NCBI GenBank assembly: GCA_000499405.2
Contig: HG738139.1
Span: forward strand, 8,084,616-8,148,615
Length of the DNA stretch: 64,000 nt
DNA from: Onchocerca volvulus
Taxonomy: Eukaryota; Nematoda; Chromadorea; Rhabditida; Onchocercidae
Reading direction: 5' to 3'
Positions within the stretch are counted from its first letter, which is position 1. Each line of letters begins with the position of its first letter. The notes beneath the pieces were generated by a model. The model saw only the letters and a list, made by a program, of their open reading frames with translations, was not told the DNA's origin and did not search any database. Of the stretch, positions 29,468 through 51,471 are shown piece after piece. The position numbers and the translations under genes are program-made.

Positions 29468-31340
29468 ATTTTCAACTTGGAGCAAATGTTAAAAATGACC
29501 AATTTCTTAAACTCAGCCATCTGATTTGCAATTAGCAGTATTAATTGAGCTCCTGAATTATTTGCCATATGTTCCAAGAATCTGTGTCTTGGATTTGATG
29601 AAGTTAAAATGATTGATGGACCACCAAATGGAAAGTGCTGAAATAAGAGAAATATGCAAAAAAAATAGTTTGCTATCAAAAGCCGTATGATGCCGAAGTG
29701 AGCCACAATATGTTATGACCCAACAGGACATTATAACTTCCAGGACATCTGGACCCACAGGGTACTGTGATCTCCAGGTTATTAGGACTAATGGGATACT
29801 TCTGGTTTAGATTGATAGGATAGGATGGTAGGATTTTGGATCCAGTTATATTCACTTTGATTTTAAGTATTATTATGATACTGTTTAATGCATAATGACC
29901 AATGTATCGTCCAATTTTGGCCGTCTCTTCCCTAGATTTTTTAGATTAAATTTCGAAATTTTTCAAAATATATTAGTAACTAACACTATCATTAACATAT
30001 TTCAAAAATTTTGAAATATGCCGATAATTTTCAAGAAATGAAATATTAAAAATAATTTTCAACTGATTGAAATTTTAGTTTTTAAAATTCTTATATTGCA
30101 GAACTTATGTTCTTTTTCAGTGTCACAATGTTGTTAAAATCATCCTTCTTACTTCTTTCTTTCATTTTGTTTGTTTTATCTAATGGCAATACATAGTTGA
30201 TAGAAATTTTCATTCCACTTCTTTGCTCCTAAATTTTAATAAATAATATAAATATTATTGTTCAAGGCTCTTTCAAATGTATATAAATCTTACCTGAAAG
30301 ATCTGTATAAATTAGAGGAAAATCAGAAAGCAGTTTGGAAACTCACAGCACTGTTCTATTTCATTTTGTTCAAACAATAATGATAGAATACTTCTCAGAT
30401 TTTGATTAAAACTGGCTAACATATCAATTGAAAGATGAAACAAGCAATAGTAATAGACATTGAGTTATGCAAACGATTCGTTAAAAATCGATTAGTGAAT
30501 GGTGTGTACATAAGGCAAGAATCAAAATACGATCGCCACTTCTCCCAACTTTTTTATCTCTTTCTTGAATATAAACTATTCATTTGGAGTAGCTTCGATA
30601 AGGAGCAAATCTTGAATTCCCTCAATTCTGTCCTAAAAATTGCAAATTTCCTCTTTTTTTTTCACTGATATTTTATTTTTCAATAATGTTTTTATTTCCT
30701 CGCTTCTATATTTCCTGTCTCTTCGGTTTTACATCTTCAAACTACTAGTCTTAGACAGATTGTGTTTTCGAAGTGAATTATTTCTTTGAATATATATTTT
30801 CTTCTGCAAGAATTTCTTGACATATGGAAGGATCATGATAAACAGAATCATTCTAACTTCTAATGTCAATATCAACGCTGCCAAATAAATTTGAGAATGT
30901 GTAGTTTAGTCCATTGTAGTCACTCTTTCTATCAGGAAATAATGTTTGGTTCAGAAGTTACCTATGAAATTTAGTCAAATTATTTTAAAATGACGAAAAG
31001 TTTGCGATAGATTTGCATGGAAATTCAAATAAACTGAAATATTGTCTTCTGTTTTGAAATTTTTTCAAAAGTTTACAATTTTTTAAAGTTTATTTTAGTC
31101 GATAAAAAGGAGACTGAAAAGGAATGAAAGATAATCTGTTATCAGTCATTTGTCAGAAAATCTTCTTGTGAAAATGAATTAGAAAAATGATTTGCAATTT
31201 TCCTGAATGTGCAATATACTGTTGTGCATGCATACATCACTTTCAGATGGATGCATTCAACAGGTGACATTCCAACTGTGTCATCACAATATTTGTTTAT
31301 TTTCCTATCCATTAATTGTTGATGGCTTTTTACATATTCT
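29468..31340 (-). other. Coding-like islands of an unidentified minus-strand gene
   Basis: Several minus-strand segments read like exons. At 31142-31340, behind TATGCAG: GNEEYVKSHQQLMDRKI, then KYCDDTVGMSPVECIHL. At about 30862-30927: KSDYNGLNYTFSNLFG. At about 30582-30640, behind TTTTTAG: DRIEGIQDLLLIEATPNE. At about 30103-30232, behind ATTTAG: EQRSGMKISINYVLPLDK. At 29468-29638, behind TTATTTCAG: HFPFGGPSIILTSSNPRH, then LEHMANNSGAQLILLI. I could not join them into one model with consistent phases and recognise no family. They may be a spliced gene, a decayed gene, or chance. Confidence 0.25.
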
Positions 31341-33733
31341 TCATTTCCCTGCATAATCAATTTCTAACTCGTTTTATCGAGAAATTTTGAAAAAAAAGAT
31401 GTCTAATTTCTGTCTCCAACAGAATATCTCAGCCATTCTATTCATCACATTATTGAAGTGGCACAAATAATGTAATATTTCAAGCAAGTCGAGAAAACAT
31501 CATTTTATGCTTAACTAAACTAATAGGTGAAAGGGAAAATTGAACAGGTTGACAAATTTTGAAAAAGTGCTTATATGCGACAGTATCTGACACACAAGAT
31601 GGCATGTAACAGTATGTGATACTTATAAGTTGACATCAGAAAACAGAATGCAGTAAGCAAACCGGAACTCTTAGTGATTAGTATCATCTCTTAGTGATCA
31701 GTATCATTATCATTAGTATCTTATAAAATTCGGTATTTTATCAATGCTATCATTTTATAATTTATTGACAAATAATTTAAATAAGTAAAATTCTGTTGTT
31801 TATTACTTTGCCAGGCTATGATATACTCTTTTGAATTTTATGCTAGAGAAACAAACTGTCCCAAATTCACCGAACCACAATGTGTAGAAACAGATAGGCT
31901 TTTTTATGGTTGTTGAAAGGTAAGCATTTTGTGACAGGACAGTTGTGTCAACAAATTTCTCTTATTTGCCGTAAACTGAGAAATAGTAATTTTGGCGGAA
32001 AAAATAGGTATAATTGGATCAAATTCTCACATAAATTATAAATATGGAACAACTGGAATTGGGAATCTCTTCGCTTCGGTTAAGAATAGAAAAAAGAAAA
32101 ACAAGAAATGAATATTTTTTGAATTTTGCGCAAATATTTTCTAGACACTGATCGGTACTATACAAGTTGAAATTGAAAATCGTCCCATTCCACATCATTT
32201 CATTTCTCATGTTAAATTTCATGTTAAATTCATGCATATTTACTGTATAATTATGAAAGGGAATATTTTAGCAATTTTGCAAGTTTTTTTTAATGAGAAG
32301 TTGGTACATGACATTACTTCATTGAAATTATAATGCTTTGCAGTACACTCTCTTGTCTAGAGATCAGATAAATACTTCTTACCTTTTGCTAAAATCAAAC
32401 CGAAAGTTTTGAAACTTCAAACATTTGTTCTTTGATCAATCGAGATCTTTAATTTTCGATAATACGAAAAACACTCTCTCTTATCGATATGAAACATACC
32501 ATAATGCTTCAATAACTTTTACATGAGATGAAAACATTTTTATCAGCTGCTCACATCAGAAATATAAAACATAAGGACAAACTGACACTCAGCCGTTTTC
32601 TGTTCTCGCAGCTTATGAATTCATATGTTAATCATCTCTTCCCTTCCTTTCATTTTTCTTATCATTTCTGTGATATTGAACGATTGCTTTTTGATACTGT
32701 AAAGTCATATCGCTCAAATCCATTGATATTTAAATGATTATCAATGTTTGCTTAACTCTTGCAATGCTTTACAATAATAATTTCATGTGAAGAATGTCTC
32801 GCATTTACAATTCAGACGAATATTATCGAAAGGTGAAGAGTGCTGGAAATAGTTTGGTTAGTTTTGTATTTGATTAAGTGATGAACGAGCAGATTTTTTA
32901 GCTTTTTTTTTTTTTTGTTACTGTTCTTGTATTTTTTTTAATTTTATTTTTAGCTCGTACGACAGGTTATCTTTTGATATCTGCAATTCTGTTAAAATAT
33001 TCCGTACGATAACAATAACAAAAAGCTAAAAAAAAATAAGATGAAATAAGTTAACTGAGCTAAAGTTGCATACTTCATATGAACAATTAATTGAAGATTT
33101 AAGTCAAAATTTTTGCTCCATTAAAAAAGCTGAATTGAAATATAGAATATCGAATCACATTGAATATTTTCATTTCATCATCTTATTTTTTCACAACAAA
33201 CGTGGAATGTTCGTCTCTTGAGAGCTCTTATATAGGTGGATGGATCAATGGATGAGAAAAATGACGTAATTTTGAAATAAAATTATATTTCATTCGTTGT
33301 AGTAAAATATGCCGTGAATGTGCACTTTCGCATTCCATTTTATAATATCAAACAGATCAGTGGACAACTATTCTGATTCTAATTTTTATTGCTCGGTGAT
33401 GGACAAAGAAGATCAAATTAAAATTTTCAAAGTCTTATGAATAGTAATACTTCGCATTGTCACAGCTTCCTTTTTTGAAATGTGCTCAGTCGGATAATTA
33501 TCCATCTGACTTTTCCATTTTTCTTAGACTTTCAATCGAGAACGAAAAGATCGAAAAGATTCTGCTCTTCAAAAATTTATGTCTTATTTTAATTGCATGA
33601 TGCTGGATTTCAATTGTACAGTAATAAGGTAGCTTTGAATATGCAAAATTTGTAGGAAAGAGATGACACAAAATGGAATCGACACAAAAATCTGATGCAG
33701 AAATCTGATGCACAACAGCGACATGTCACATCG
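31341..33733. other. Intergenic, upstream of the small heat-shock gene
   Basis: AT-rich with short frames only. A TTTGTAG acceptor at about 33655 precedes the heat-shock coding start. No heat-shock element array was recognised by eye. Confidence 0.35.
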
Positions 33734-35964
33734 ATGCCAGTCGCATATATTGCTCGACCTAGTTATCGACTCATGTAAGTAAATTGTTATTTTGAAAATT
33801 CTTATCATTCGTCTCTTTTCATCGTAATGTGTACTGTGTTATGACCGTAGGACGCGAAGGCATTGCTCGATGGATTTCAAATTATTTGATACCTCACATT
33901 TTTCGTGAAAAACTTGAGAACCAATCAACAGGCGTTATTTTGTTCAGTTTCAATGAGCATTTAGTTAGAGAATAAATAATCGAAACTTTCGATTCCTGAA
34001 ATTTAAACTATTAAGGCTTAGCGAAAACAAGATAGGCTGTCTTCATATATTCATTCAATTATATAATTGAATATTTCATTTCCCAGTTATTTTTAAGTTC
34101 CAAAATTTGCTGAATTACAATGTTATCTGATTAGGAATGATTTTAACTAAAAATATACAATATTTACATTATTTTTCATCAGACTGTAGAGTGATGTACA
34201 AATGAGAGATTACATTGGAATTATTTACTTACCGAAGAATCTTTTGAATGAAGTATAAATATTTCAGGAATGAGTTTCTCTCATACAAATTTCTGTCTTT
34301 TTGTCTGTTGCTACATAAAGTAATTCACTATTTTGAGCAGGGAAATAATTCAGTAATAGTTTAATCGCAGAGTTAAGAACTGTATTGCAAAAATAGTTGC
34401 AAATAATTCTTGAGATCCAAAATTAGAAGAAAAAAAAAGTATATTTAGATAGATGACAGCAGTTTGCTTTATGGTTTTTAAACTAATTTTGTTCCATTAT
34501 TTTTTCATATTTATTTAAATATATTTCCTTATTCGGTGAATTGTTGAAATTTCAAGGAGAGAAATCCATTTTGTTAAGTTTGCACAAATAACGCAAAATT
34601 ATAGGATAGGAATGACGAGCATTTCAGGATGGGAAAAATTAAGATCGCATGAGCAAAAACGATTTCAGATATATTTTTCAAAAATTTCAAATGAAATCTG
34701 TCTGCTAACCAGATCTTTATTTGGACTAGGAATAATGGTAAATAGTCGAAATAACTTATCTTGTTGATAAGAGCAACTAAAGAACATTTCATATTTTCCA
34801 TCAATGACTGCACAACTTTGTAAATCTTTCAGAGAAGATGATTTATGGCAATCTGGACGGTCGAAGCAGTCGAATGGTTATAAGGCCAGTAGCTCAGGTC
34901 CGATATATCGCAGTGCGAAACCATCGAATACTACCAGTCAGTCTGATCATTTAGTGAGTTAATATTTTGTCACTAAATTTGTTTGTAAGATTGGAAATCA
35001 AAATTATGAAATCTATGGAAAAAAAAGGATTAAAATAAATCGATGGAATGAATTACGGGATTTTAAATCGACTGAACGAAGTTCAGTACAGTCTAACAGC
35101 TTCTTAGATGTTAATGATATTTCTATTTTAATGAAGAAACTGTTTCTAAAAACAAATTAGTAGCAGAAATTTCAACTGAGGATAGATATATGATCAGTAG
35201 CTAAAATCTGGCATGTCACAGTAAGAAATGTTGTACATCATTCAGAGAAGATGTTCTCCACAAATTTCATCAAACACTGGTGATATTATCAATACAGAAC
35301 ATGGTTTCACTATTCAATTGGACACAAGACATTTCCAACCAGGAGATATCCAGGTTTCTTTCCAAATTCAAAACAAAAAATTCCATTATCTTGTGTCAGC
35401 GACATTAAATCAACAACATGTAGACGATGATATTCTTGGAATATAGAGGGAGCAAATTATCAGCAATAGTTAATATCCTTTTTAGATAACTTTACATCAG
35501 CACACACTTAGTGTAATTGGGGACTGCCTTGAAGACGATGGTACTGGCGCGCAAAAATTACGTCGAAGTTTCACTCGGAAGTACACAATTCCGCCTGATG
35601 TACGACTCTCTTCCATATCGTCCTACTTGACCAACAACGGCTACTTAATTATCAAAGTATTTTTTAAGAAATGATTGTGATCTATTTCTAAACGGGTTCA
35701 TACAAAAAATCATATGTGATTATTTATCCATATAGGATCTATTACACTGATTGACAGATAATTCTAAGAATGTCTTTATTTAATAGTTTTTCTCTAAAAA
35801 ATCTCTCTCAAGCGGAAGTTAATTTTTTTTTAACAATTTTTTTTAAAAAAATAACATTCTTGATTTTATTTTAGGGTAGTCGAAAAGGTTGGAAGGAAAC
35901 TGATTTGACAGAACATTTGGCATCCTCATCAATATCAAACGAATCAATGATAAGTGCTGTTTGA
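33734..35964 (+). CDS. Small heat-shock protein (alpha-crystallin/HSP20 domain)
   Basis: Five exons: 33734-33774, 34833-34953, 35246-35353, 35486-35656, 35875-35964; 176 aa. Such proteins are ATP-independent holdases. The crystallin domain spans exons 3-5: FTIQLDTRHFQPGDIQ, then ITLHQHTLSVIGDC, then RRSFTRKYTIPPDVRLSSI (the conserved R.F.R.Y.LP block) and NNGYLIIKGSRKG. The N-terminal arm MPVAYIARPSYRLIEDDLW is family-like (YRL, then an acidic DDLW). The C-terminal tail is short and lacks a canonical I-x-I/V beyond MISAV. An in-frame upstream ATG at 33695 would add 13 residues; I prefer 33734 because the conserved arm begins there, but the start is uncertain. It may correspond to the C. elegans hsp-43 type; not certain. 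Confidence 0.85.
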
Positions 35965-37545
35965 GGCATATCTGCAAAACATTCTCATAATCATGATCGA
36001 TGTTCAGATTTTTTTTTTCCACTATTTTCTTGCCAATACACAAGAATCATGCAGTGATAATTACGTGCTTGATGAATCTTTTAACATACTATCACTTTTG
36101 AAGTGGATAATTATTTTACATCTGTGAAATACAAGTGATACCTTAAGATACTTTACATCTGTAACGGTTTTATTATTTTCCTTACTTTCCAAAACCTGAT
36201 AACTTCTTACAACACTTGTCTTTAATTTGGCTCCTTTATATTCCAGAAGTGAGACAGGTTAAGGATGAGCAGGTACTTATATTTAGATAATTCGTGAGTA
36301 GTGTCAATTTCAAATCTTCCAGGATTCAATAAAAAATTTAAATACAAATTTCGAGCGTATGCATGATATTATTACCATTATCATACTGTTTCATGAAAAA
36401 AATTTGAGACAGCTGGCGAACTATAAAGCGGGATAAGTGCAAAAAAGTAAAATGAAATAAAATAATCGTAGGTTCAGCAAAAGAAAGCAGAACTTGCAGA
36501 AAGTGCTGCAAATGCATTAATCATCCGGACAAAAAGCATGTCCGTCTGCAAATCTTCGAAAAAATGCTATAAACCAAATTCCTATATATTTTTCCTTTAC
36601 ATTTTTTTTCTACAGGTAAGAAATGATTATTCCGCAGATTTTAGCTCAACTTCCATTCATTACTGCATCCTTTGAGTTATTCTGTACGGAAATCTGCAAA
36701 TCCTTCTCAACTCGTTTTTGGATGTTTCAATTCCATCTCTTATAAATTAGCATTAAATGAAAGCTAGTGGTAAAAAAATAAACTGCCGTAGTACGCCGCA
36801 ATGTTTATTCATGTTCAAGATGACAAGCTGTAGAAAAGATGATTGAAGGGAGTGCTTCATGTGACGATTCGCCCATCTGCGAACCATCTGATCCCATCTT
36901 TTCTTTTCTTCACTTCCAGAAGGAGATGAATGGATAAGTCGATGCTAGCCATAAGCGATGAGAGTTTAAAAATAGCTTTTCGAGAATGTGCACTTTTTCA
37001 GATTGCTGCATATAATTGCACATACTTACATCTTTGAATTACACAAATTGTACTCATGCTGCCTGAATATGGGCTTTCACGAATACTGGCATCCATGAAG
37101 ATTGCTTTTGTAATTAATAACACATTTCAAAGTCTGTTAAATCTTCCCTCTCCTAATATTGTCCCCCGAAAATGCTCAGTACACCTCCCATGACTGTAAA
37201 TCACAGAAAGCCTCTTGGCTCGGATTTATGTTGCAGTGTGGATGAGACTGCAGTTGCAGAAGAGAAAATACAATTCATTATATTATATACCATCGACTGA
37301 TTCCTTCCTAATCTCATTTCCGCGATATCGTACAACGCTCATAAATTCTCTAGCTAGTCTACATAAATAAAAATTTAAGTGTTCCTTTGTACAAAATCTT
37401 AAATCTCCGAAAGTTCTTCAACACGCGCCTATTCGAATGCAACGTTGTGTGAAAATTTCAATTTCAAATCAATCAGCGAAAAACTTGAAATGTTGGGTAA
37501 AAATGTCCAACGAACATTTACATTTTTATTTATATAGAATGCAAA

Positions 37546-37599
37546 TAACTGTATGTGTATGTATATATATGTATGTGCTTGTGTGTATGTTGATGTGGA

Positions 37600-37652
<53 letters not shown>

Positions 37653-37677
37653 GTATGTATGTATGTATGTAAGTATG
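37546..37677. repeat. TG/TATG compound microsatellite
   Basis: About 130 bp of TG, TGTATG and GTAT units with few interruptions. It produces apparent reading frames on both strands (His-Thr or Tyr-Val repeats) that are artefacts. Confidence 0.95.
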
Positions 37678-38608
37678 CGAATGTGCAAATATTTTTGCAA
37701 AAAAAAGAAAAATTGTTTGTGATGCAAGCAGTATGGTCGATATCCGGTAGAATGTCTGCTTTATGAATGAGTAGTTGTCCGAAATGTGTAACAGACATTT
37801 ACTGCTAGCAAAGGGAAATTTGAAATAAAGCTGGCGTTCTGCTACTTGGAAGACTGAAAGTTTGAGAGAGGGAAATTCAACGATAAAGGAGAGGTGGCAG
37901 AGAAGACGGAAATTTATCATCGCCATACATTCGGGAAATGACTCAGCTTCATCTACAGCTCGAACTTCAGCTCCAGCTTTAGTTTCAGCTCCGAGCTTCT
38001 CTACCACTAGCTGTGAAATTATCAGCTGTCCTATTCAAAGTTGTGCTATTTCTACAAAATGTTTTATCAATGGCTATTATTGATCACCCGTAGAAATTCA
38101 TTTTTTTTCAAATTTCCGTAATAAATTTTGCTATGTTTAGTGCCTTGCCAATTTGATAACTATGGGGATACAGATTAGACAGCCTTTATTTGTAAATATA
38201 ATTGAGCATATAGCGAATCAGACAACTTTATTTTTGTTGCCTAAAGTTCTTGGTCCGAAAAAAGCATCGAACACTTTTTTCGACTTCATTTTTCTGTTAT
38301 TTTTCTTCTGCACATATTACTTCTGACTTTTATATTTAATAAGAAGTTGCACTCTCGACTTCATCGCCATTCCTTCTATCTAAAATACTGAAGGACGATC
38401 TGATCGTTTTCAGCTGTCTCTTCCAGAAACCACTTTTACTATATTACTTTAGGCAGTTACTTCTCTGTTAGCTGAACTTTTCCACAAAATAGCTATTGCC
38501 GAATTATTTAAAAATAATGAATTCCATAAGTTCTGCTTCAAATGATCGGAAAAGTTGATAGAGGATAATTCCGGGAATGATACCGTATGGGAAGATTGAA
38601 TTGCTGAG

Positions 38609-38660
38609 AAATTTTAATTCATCCACTCATACTTTAGTGTGAGTGAATGAATTAAAATTT
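38609..38660. repeat. 52-nt near-perfect palindrome (24-bp stem, 4-nt loop)
   Basis: Arms 38609-38632 and 38637-38660 are complementary except at two positions; the loop is TTTA. No flanking duplication was found, so its origin is unknown. Confidence 0.75.
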
Positions 38661-39403
38661 TCCAGACACAAATACTGACAGACTGTAATGTTCTCCTGAA
38701 GGAAGAGAAAAATTCGTAGGTTGAAAATGAAGCAATAAAATAAATGCGAAGCTCTAAATGAGAAGTAACGAGAGAGTTCGCTAACGTACGTGAATTGTTG
38801 TGTGATGGCACGTGAAAATTCATGGCAATAATGCAACTGCAGAAGATTTCATATACTTCTATTTTATTCGATTAATGGATGCAGAAGAACACTTACATTT
38901 TACTAAGCATCGATTCTGTGAAAAGATTCAATATTTTTCACTTTTTATATAAGATTGTTATCACTAATAAATTACTTTATAACTGCCTATCAGTTTGGAT
39001 TGATATTGGTTACTTTAAAAGAAGTCTTATAAGTAAGACCAAATCTGCTGACATACTTTTCGTCCAAGTCACATATCTGATTACAACCTAGGGAGCATTT
39101 TCTCAAATTTCAATTTCTTTCCGAAGAGAATAAAAATAGCTGTATATAGATCGAGATTAAGGTATTGCTAATTTTCCAATGCGTTGAATCATTCTGACTG
39201 AAAAATATTGCTTTGCATAAATTATGGATAGCAAAAATTTGTTCAAAATACGAAAAATTACAGGAGTTGTTGAGTTCAGAGATAGCCTCAATTCCTTTGA
39301 ATCGAGCAAGGTATCGGAGAAGGAACCGAAGAAGTGCGCACCAGGTGGTGGTGGTGGTGCACGCAGGTTGCCTAACAAATCCAATTAATACACACATGAC
39401 ATC

Positions 39404-47924
<8,521 letters not shown>

Positions 47925-49404
47925 GATTTTGTTTTGCTCATTTTAGATTATATCTTCCTTAATGGAAACAATCTCAAAATTTCGCTCGATTATTCAATGT
48001 GATAAGCACACTGAAGGTATTACTAATACTTAAGAAACTCACGATGAAAGCATTACGAATTTCATCCATTCGCTGATTTATCTCAATAGTTCTACAAAGG
48101 AATTACTCGAAAAACAGACTTAAGTCCGTTTGCTCTATTCCTTCTTGCTTCACTAAATTTTAAAATTTTCTGATTGATTAAAAACATCTGGTTAAACGAT
48201 AATTTCAAAACTGCTTATCTATTTCGATCACTTTTGTGAGGCTTTCGCTACTCATCACTCGAGAAAATGTCAAACAAGTCAACAGAAATATATTAGAGAA
48301 GTACTTAGAAAATGTTTGAAAATGTCGAAAATTCTCGTGACTCGTACGAGTTACAAGGATTTGCGAGCTTAAATGAATTATATATTTTCCATTAATTTCC
48401 GATTCTTATTTCAGAAAATTGAAATCAAGGAGTCAGGAGACTCCCTGGTAAACTTATGGAACTGGTGCTATGTAAAACGGTGTTTTTCCCTATCTTTTCA
48501 TGTAAATTGAAAATTCAGAAATTTTGACTGTATCCCTTTTTCAGAGCCAATAACTGCCATTTCATTGTACTGCGTGCATAAGAATTACTATATTTGCAAT
48601 AAAAACCGGAATTTGTTTCTTGTTTTTTCTTGTATATTGTGGACCCACTGTCAAAATATTCGAAATAAAGCATTTCTTTCATTAACGTATGATAAATCCA
48701 GGATATGTCGTAAGGCATCAAATTCTGGATCAAGTCCTTGATAATTTGCTGGATATAAATACGAATTAAAGTAATTTAACAGAAAAAATTTAAGGATTTA
48801 GGAGACAACGGTTGCCGTAAAAAATTGTTTTCTATTCCGCAATAATTTAGCAATGTCTACCAAATATAATTATTAAAAAATAAAATTTTCGAATCTAAAC
48901 AAAAAAGAGATTCTCTTGTCATAGCTTCTCAAAATTATTGACCAATTAGTCATTTTTAAATGGAAATCCCAGATGTAACCACTTACTTATCTGACTTCAT
49001 TAGATTTTTCAGTGGCGAAATTTTTCTATTATTTGGATAATCAAGAAAAACTCAGCAGAATATAATTTGGTAGGAATCCAATATAGTAAAATACATCATC
49101 ATGTAAGATTAAGCTCTTACCTTTACCAACCTACAGTTAACAATTCCAATGGTTTGCCACTGAGCAATTTTTAGATGTGAGAATTTAGCATTACATTAAA
49201 AAATACAAATAAATATGTTCATTAAATCTGCAAGCATCATGTGAACTAACTCTTTCGAAAAATCAGTAAGGTCGCATTAACCGGCTAATGTTTACATATT
49301 CATCTGAACTTCTATAAGCCTACCACATATGATTTGGTGAGAAATTGCATGATATAACAATTTTATAGCAATTATATCCAAAAAAAATCAAAAAAGTACA
49401 TGAT
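47925..49404. other. Intergenic, collagen 3' flank and rpl-9 3' flank
   Basis: Nearly 1.5 kb, AT-rich, no supportable gene. Possible AATAAA at about 48663 for collagen. Convergent arrangement of the two flanking genes. Confidence 0.4.
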
Positions 49405-50725
49405 TTAGTTATCAACGATGGTTGTCTTCTCACTGACATATATTCCATCCAAAAATTTACGAATATCCTTGTTCTTTACTGTTGTTGATTGCTGAATACG
49501 TGCAGCTGAAAAAAATATTTAATCAGTCAGTTTACAAGAGGCAAAACGATTTGGTAGAAGTACAATGTCCACAATTTTTTTACCTCTGAAGTGTTAGGAC
49601 TTCTATCTAATTAATTAAATCTTAATTTCGGTACAATAACATGCTTATACACTTTATATTAGGATATAAGAGGAAAGATAAGGATCTGTTTAAGATCAAA
49701 TGATTTCTCTCAATCTTGTAAGAAAAACGTATGATTTGAAAAATATTACAAACCACGTAAAATAGCTGATTATCAAGAATTCAGTAAGAGTGACTGCTTT
49801 TATATCCTATCCCTTTCCATTCTTTAGAAAATTCACTAATTTAAACATTCAAAAGTAAGTATTCATCAGCAACTGCACACTGAATACTTTCGAAAACTGA
49901 TATTACTAAATAAAGCTTCGATAGTTACAACCGTCAAGGCCATACTGAAAATTTGATTTTTTCCCATTGAATTATAACTGACCCGCTTGGGAAACAAGTT
50001 GCAAATCATTGCCATCAACGATCAATTCATCTTTCTGGGTAGACGACAATGATGCTGTAACACCTTCCGGCAGTGGAACACGCCTTGTATATTTTTCTCC
50101 CAAAAAATTTCGAATCTGAAAATTGAATTGTTGGATATTAGGACAGTTTTGCATTTTGATCCATAAATATATGCATATATTTGGATGCAAAAAAAAAAAA
50201 CTAAAGTCATATAACTTGAGCTATATCAATACTATTTCTCTTCCTCAATCTCCATTCCTAATCTTATAACTAAAGAAACCTTTAATAACATCCACCCAAT
50301 TATTTATCATTCTTAAAATGAAGCTACGATGAGAGGAATCAGGTGAATGCATGTAAATTACTAGATGAAGCAGAAAAATCTTCAAAATTTACCTCAACAA
50401 TAGTATTCTTCTCTTGAAGCGAAATATTGATGGGAAAATGTGCATATACCGATCGCATCTTGTATCGGAATCCTTTGGTAACACCTTTGATCATATTTTC
50501 AATATGCGAACAAACAGTACGAATAGCAGCAACTTCTTTCCGTATTCCAAACCATTTTCTCACACGAATCGTATTTTTGTTAATCTTTTCAATTTCCATA
50601 TGCAAGTGTCGGAAATCCCTCTTTAGTACACCACGAGGACCTTTGACGGTAATCACCCGTTTATTAATTGAGAATGTAACACCCTCCGGGAACTTTACTG
50701 TATCGTGTGCCTCGATGAGTTTCAT
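49405..50725 (-). CDS. rpl-9: Large ribosomal subunit protein L9 (uL6)
   Basis: Three exons: 50393-50725, 49983-50115, 49405-49505; 188 aa (human 192). Cytosolic 60S protein near the sarcin-ricin loop. Clear matches throughout: [64 protein letters not shown], and the C-terminal [20 protein letters not shown], which is almost identical in human L9. The ATG is 9 nt behind a TTTCAG acceptor, so the mRNA is likely trans-spliced. It is divergent from the pescadillo gene, 746 bp away. Confidence 0.97.
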
Positions 50726-50734
50726 TCCTTACCG

Positions 50735-51471
50735 CTGAAATATAATCTTTGTAGTAAGTGATATGGTTAATTTCAAAATCATACTAACTACTATAATTGC
50801 ATCAAAATGAACGAATATGTCATTTATACGTGAAGGTCAGTAGAAGTGGCGTATTTGCTAGTCTATTAGCTATTAACATGACAGCTATACATACTTATTC
50901 AGTTCAAGCTATTCCTAATCTTTAATCTATAATACATTCTCTCAATGCCAAATCTTCGGTGATTTTGTGATTTCTTCACATAGCCCACTAAGAGAAGTAC
51001 TAAGAGGAGCTCATAAAACAATACTTTTTATGTGACCATAATTAACTAAATGATACAATGTCCATTAAGTAATGCAAAGAATAGGAGAGAGAGCGATACA
51101 ATGCACAATTCTATCAAGAATAAAACGATGTCCTAGTCAGTCAACGTGAAGACCACGTCAGCAACCCACGCCACCAACGCAGAGCAGCAACGTCCTCAGT
51201 TAATAGAAACCTACAAATCAACTATTTGGATCGACCAGTTTGTCAAACCAAACGGATCGCAGTGCAACACTTCGGATCAGCTCCGTAGTATGGCAGGTTT
51301 CGGGTTATCACTTTCCGTTTTACCCGTTGTAGGAGGTAGATATTCTCGAGAGGAATAAAGGACCAAAGTTTTAAGGGTCGCCAAAGTTTCTCGTATCTTT
51401 ATTTTTTAACACCTCTTTATAAAATAAATTATAGATCGCTAGAAGAGCTTATAGAAGGAATTAAACGAAGA
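50735..51471. promoter_or_regulatory. Divergent promoter region of rpl-9 and pescadillo
   Basis: Intergenic 737 bp between two head-to-head starts. Less AT-rich around 51120-51330. An open frame there (51146-51358) has no homology I recognise and is not called. No individual binding sites were identified. Confidence 0.45.

Larger units (their letters stand above)
35965..39403. other. Intergenic, between the heat-shock gene and collagen IV
   Basis: About 3.4 kb. It contains a large microsatellite (37546-37677) and a near-perfect hairpin (38609-38660). AATAAA at about 36324 could end the heat-shock transcript. Open frames here are low-complexity or microsatellite-derived and not supported as genes. 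Confidence 0.5.

Noticed and set aside
37429..38007. 192-codon open frame on the minus strand and its plus-strand partner
   Set aside because: Most of the apparent length comes from the TG/TATG microsatellite (His-Thr or Tyr-Val repeats). No domain or splice context.
49506..49982. Possible C/D-box snoRNA in rpl-9 intron 2 (TGATGA and CTGA present on the minus strand)
   Set aside because: Boxes are about 80 nt apart but the flanking bases do not form the terminal stem.
51146..51358. 70-codon plus-strand frame upstream of pescadillo
   Set aside because: No family match and no usable splice link to pescadillo, whose start at 51472 matches the family N-terminus.
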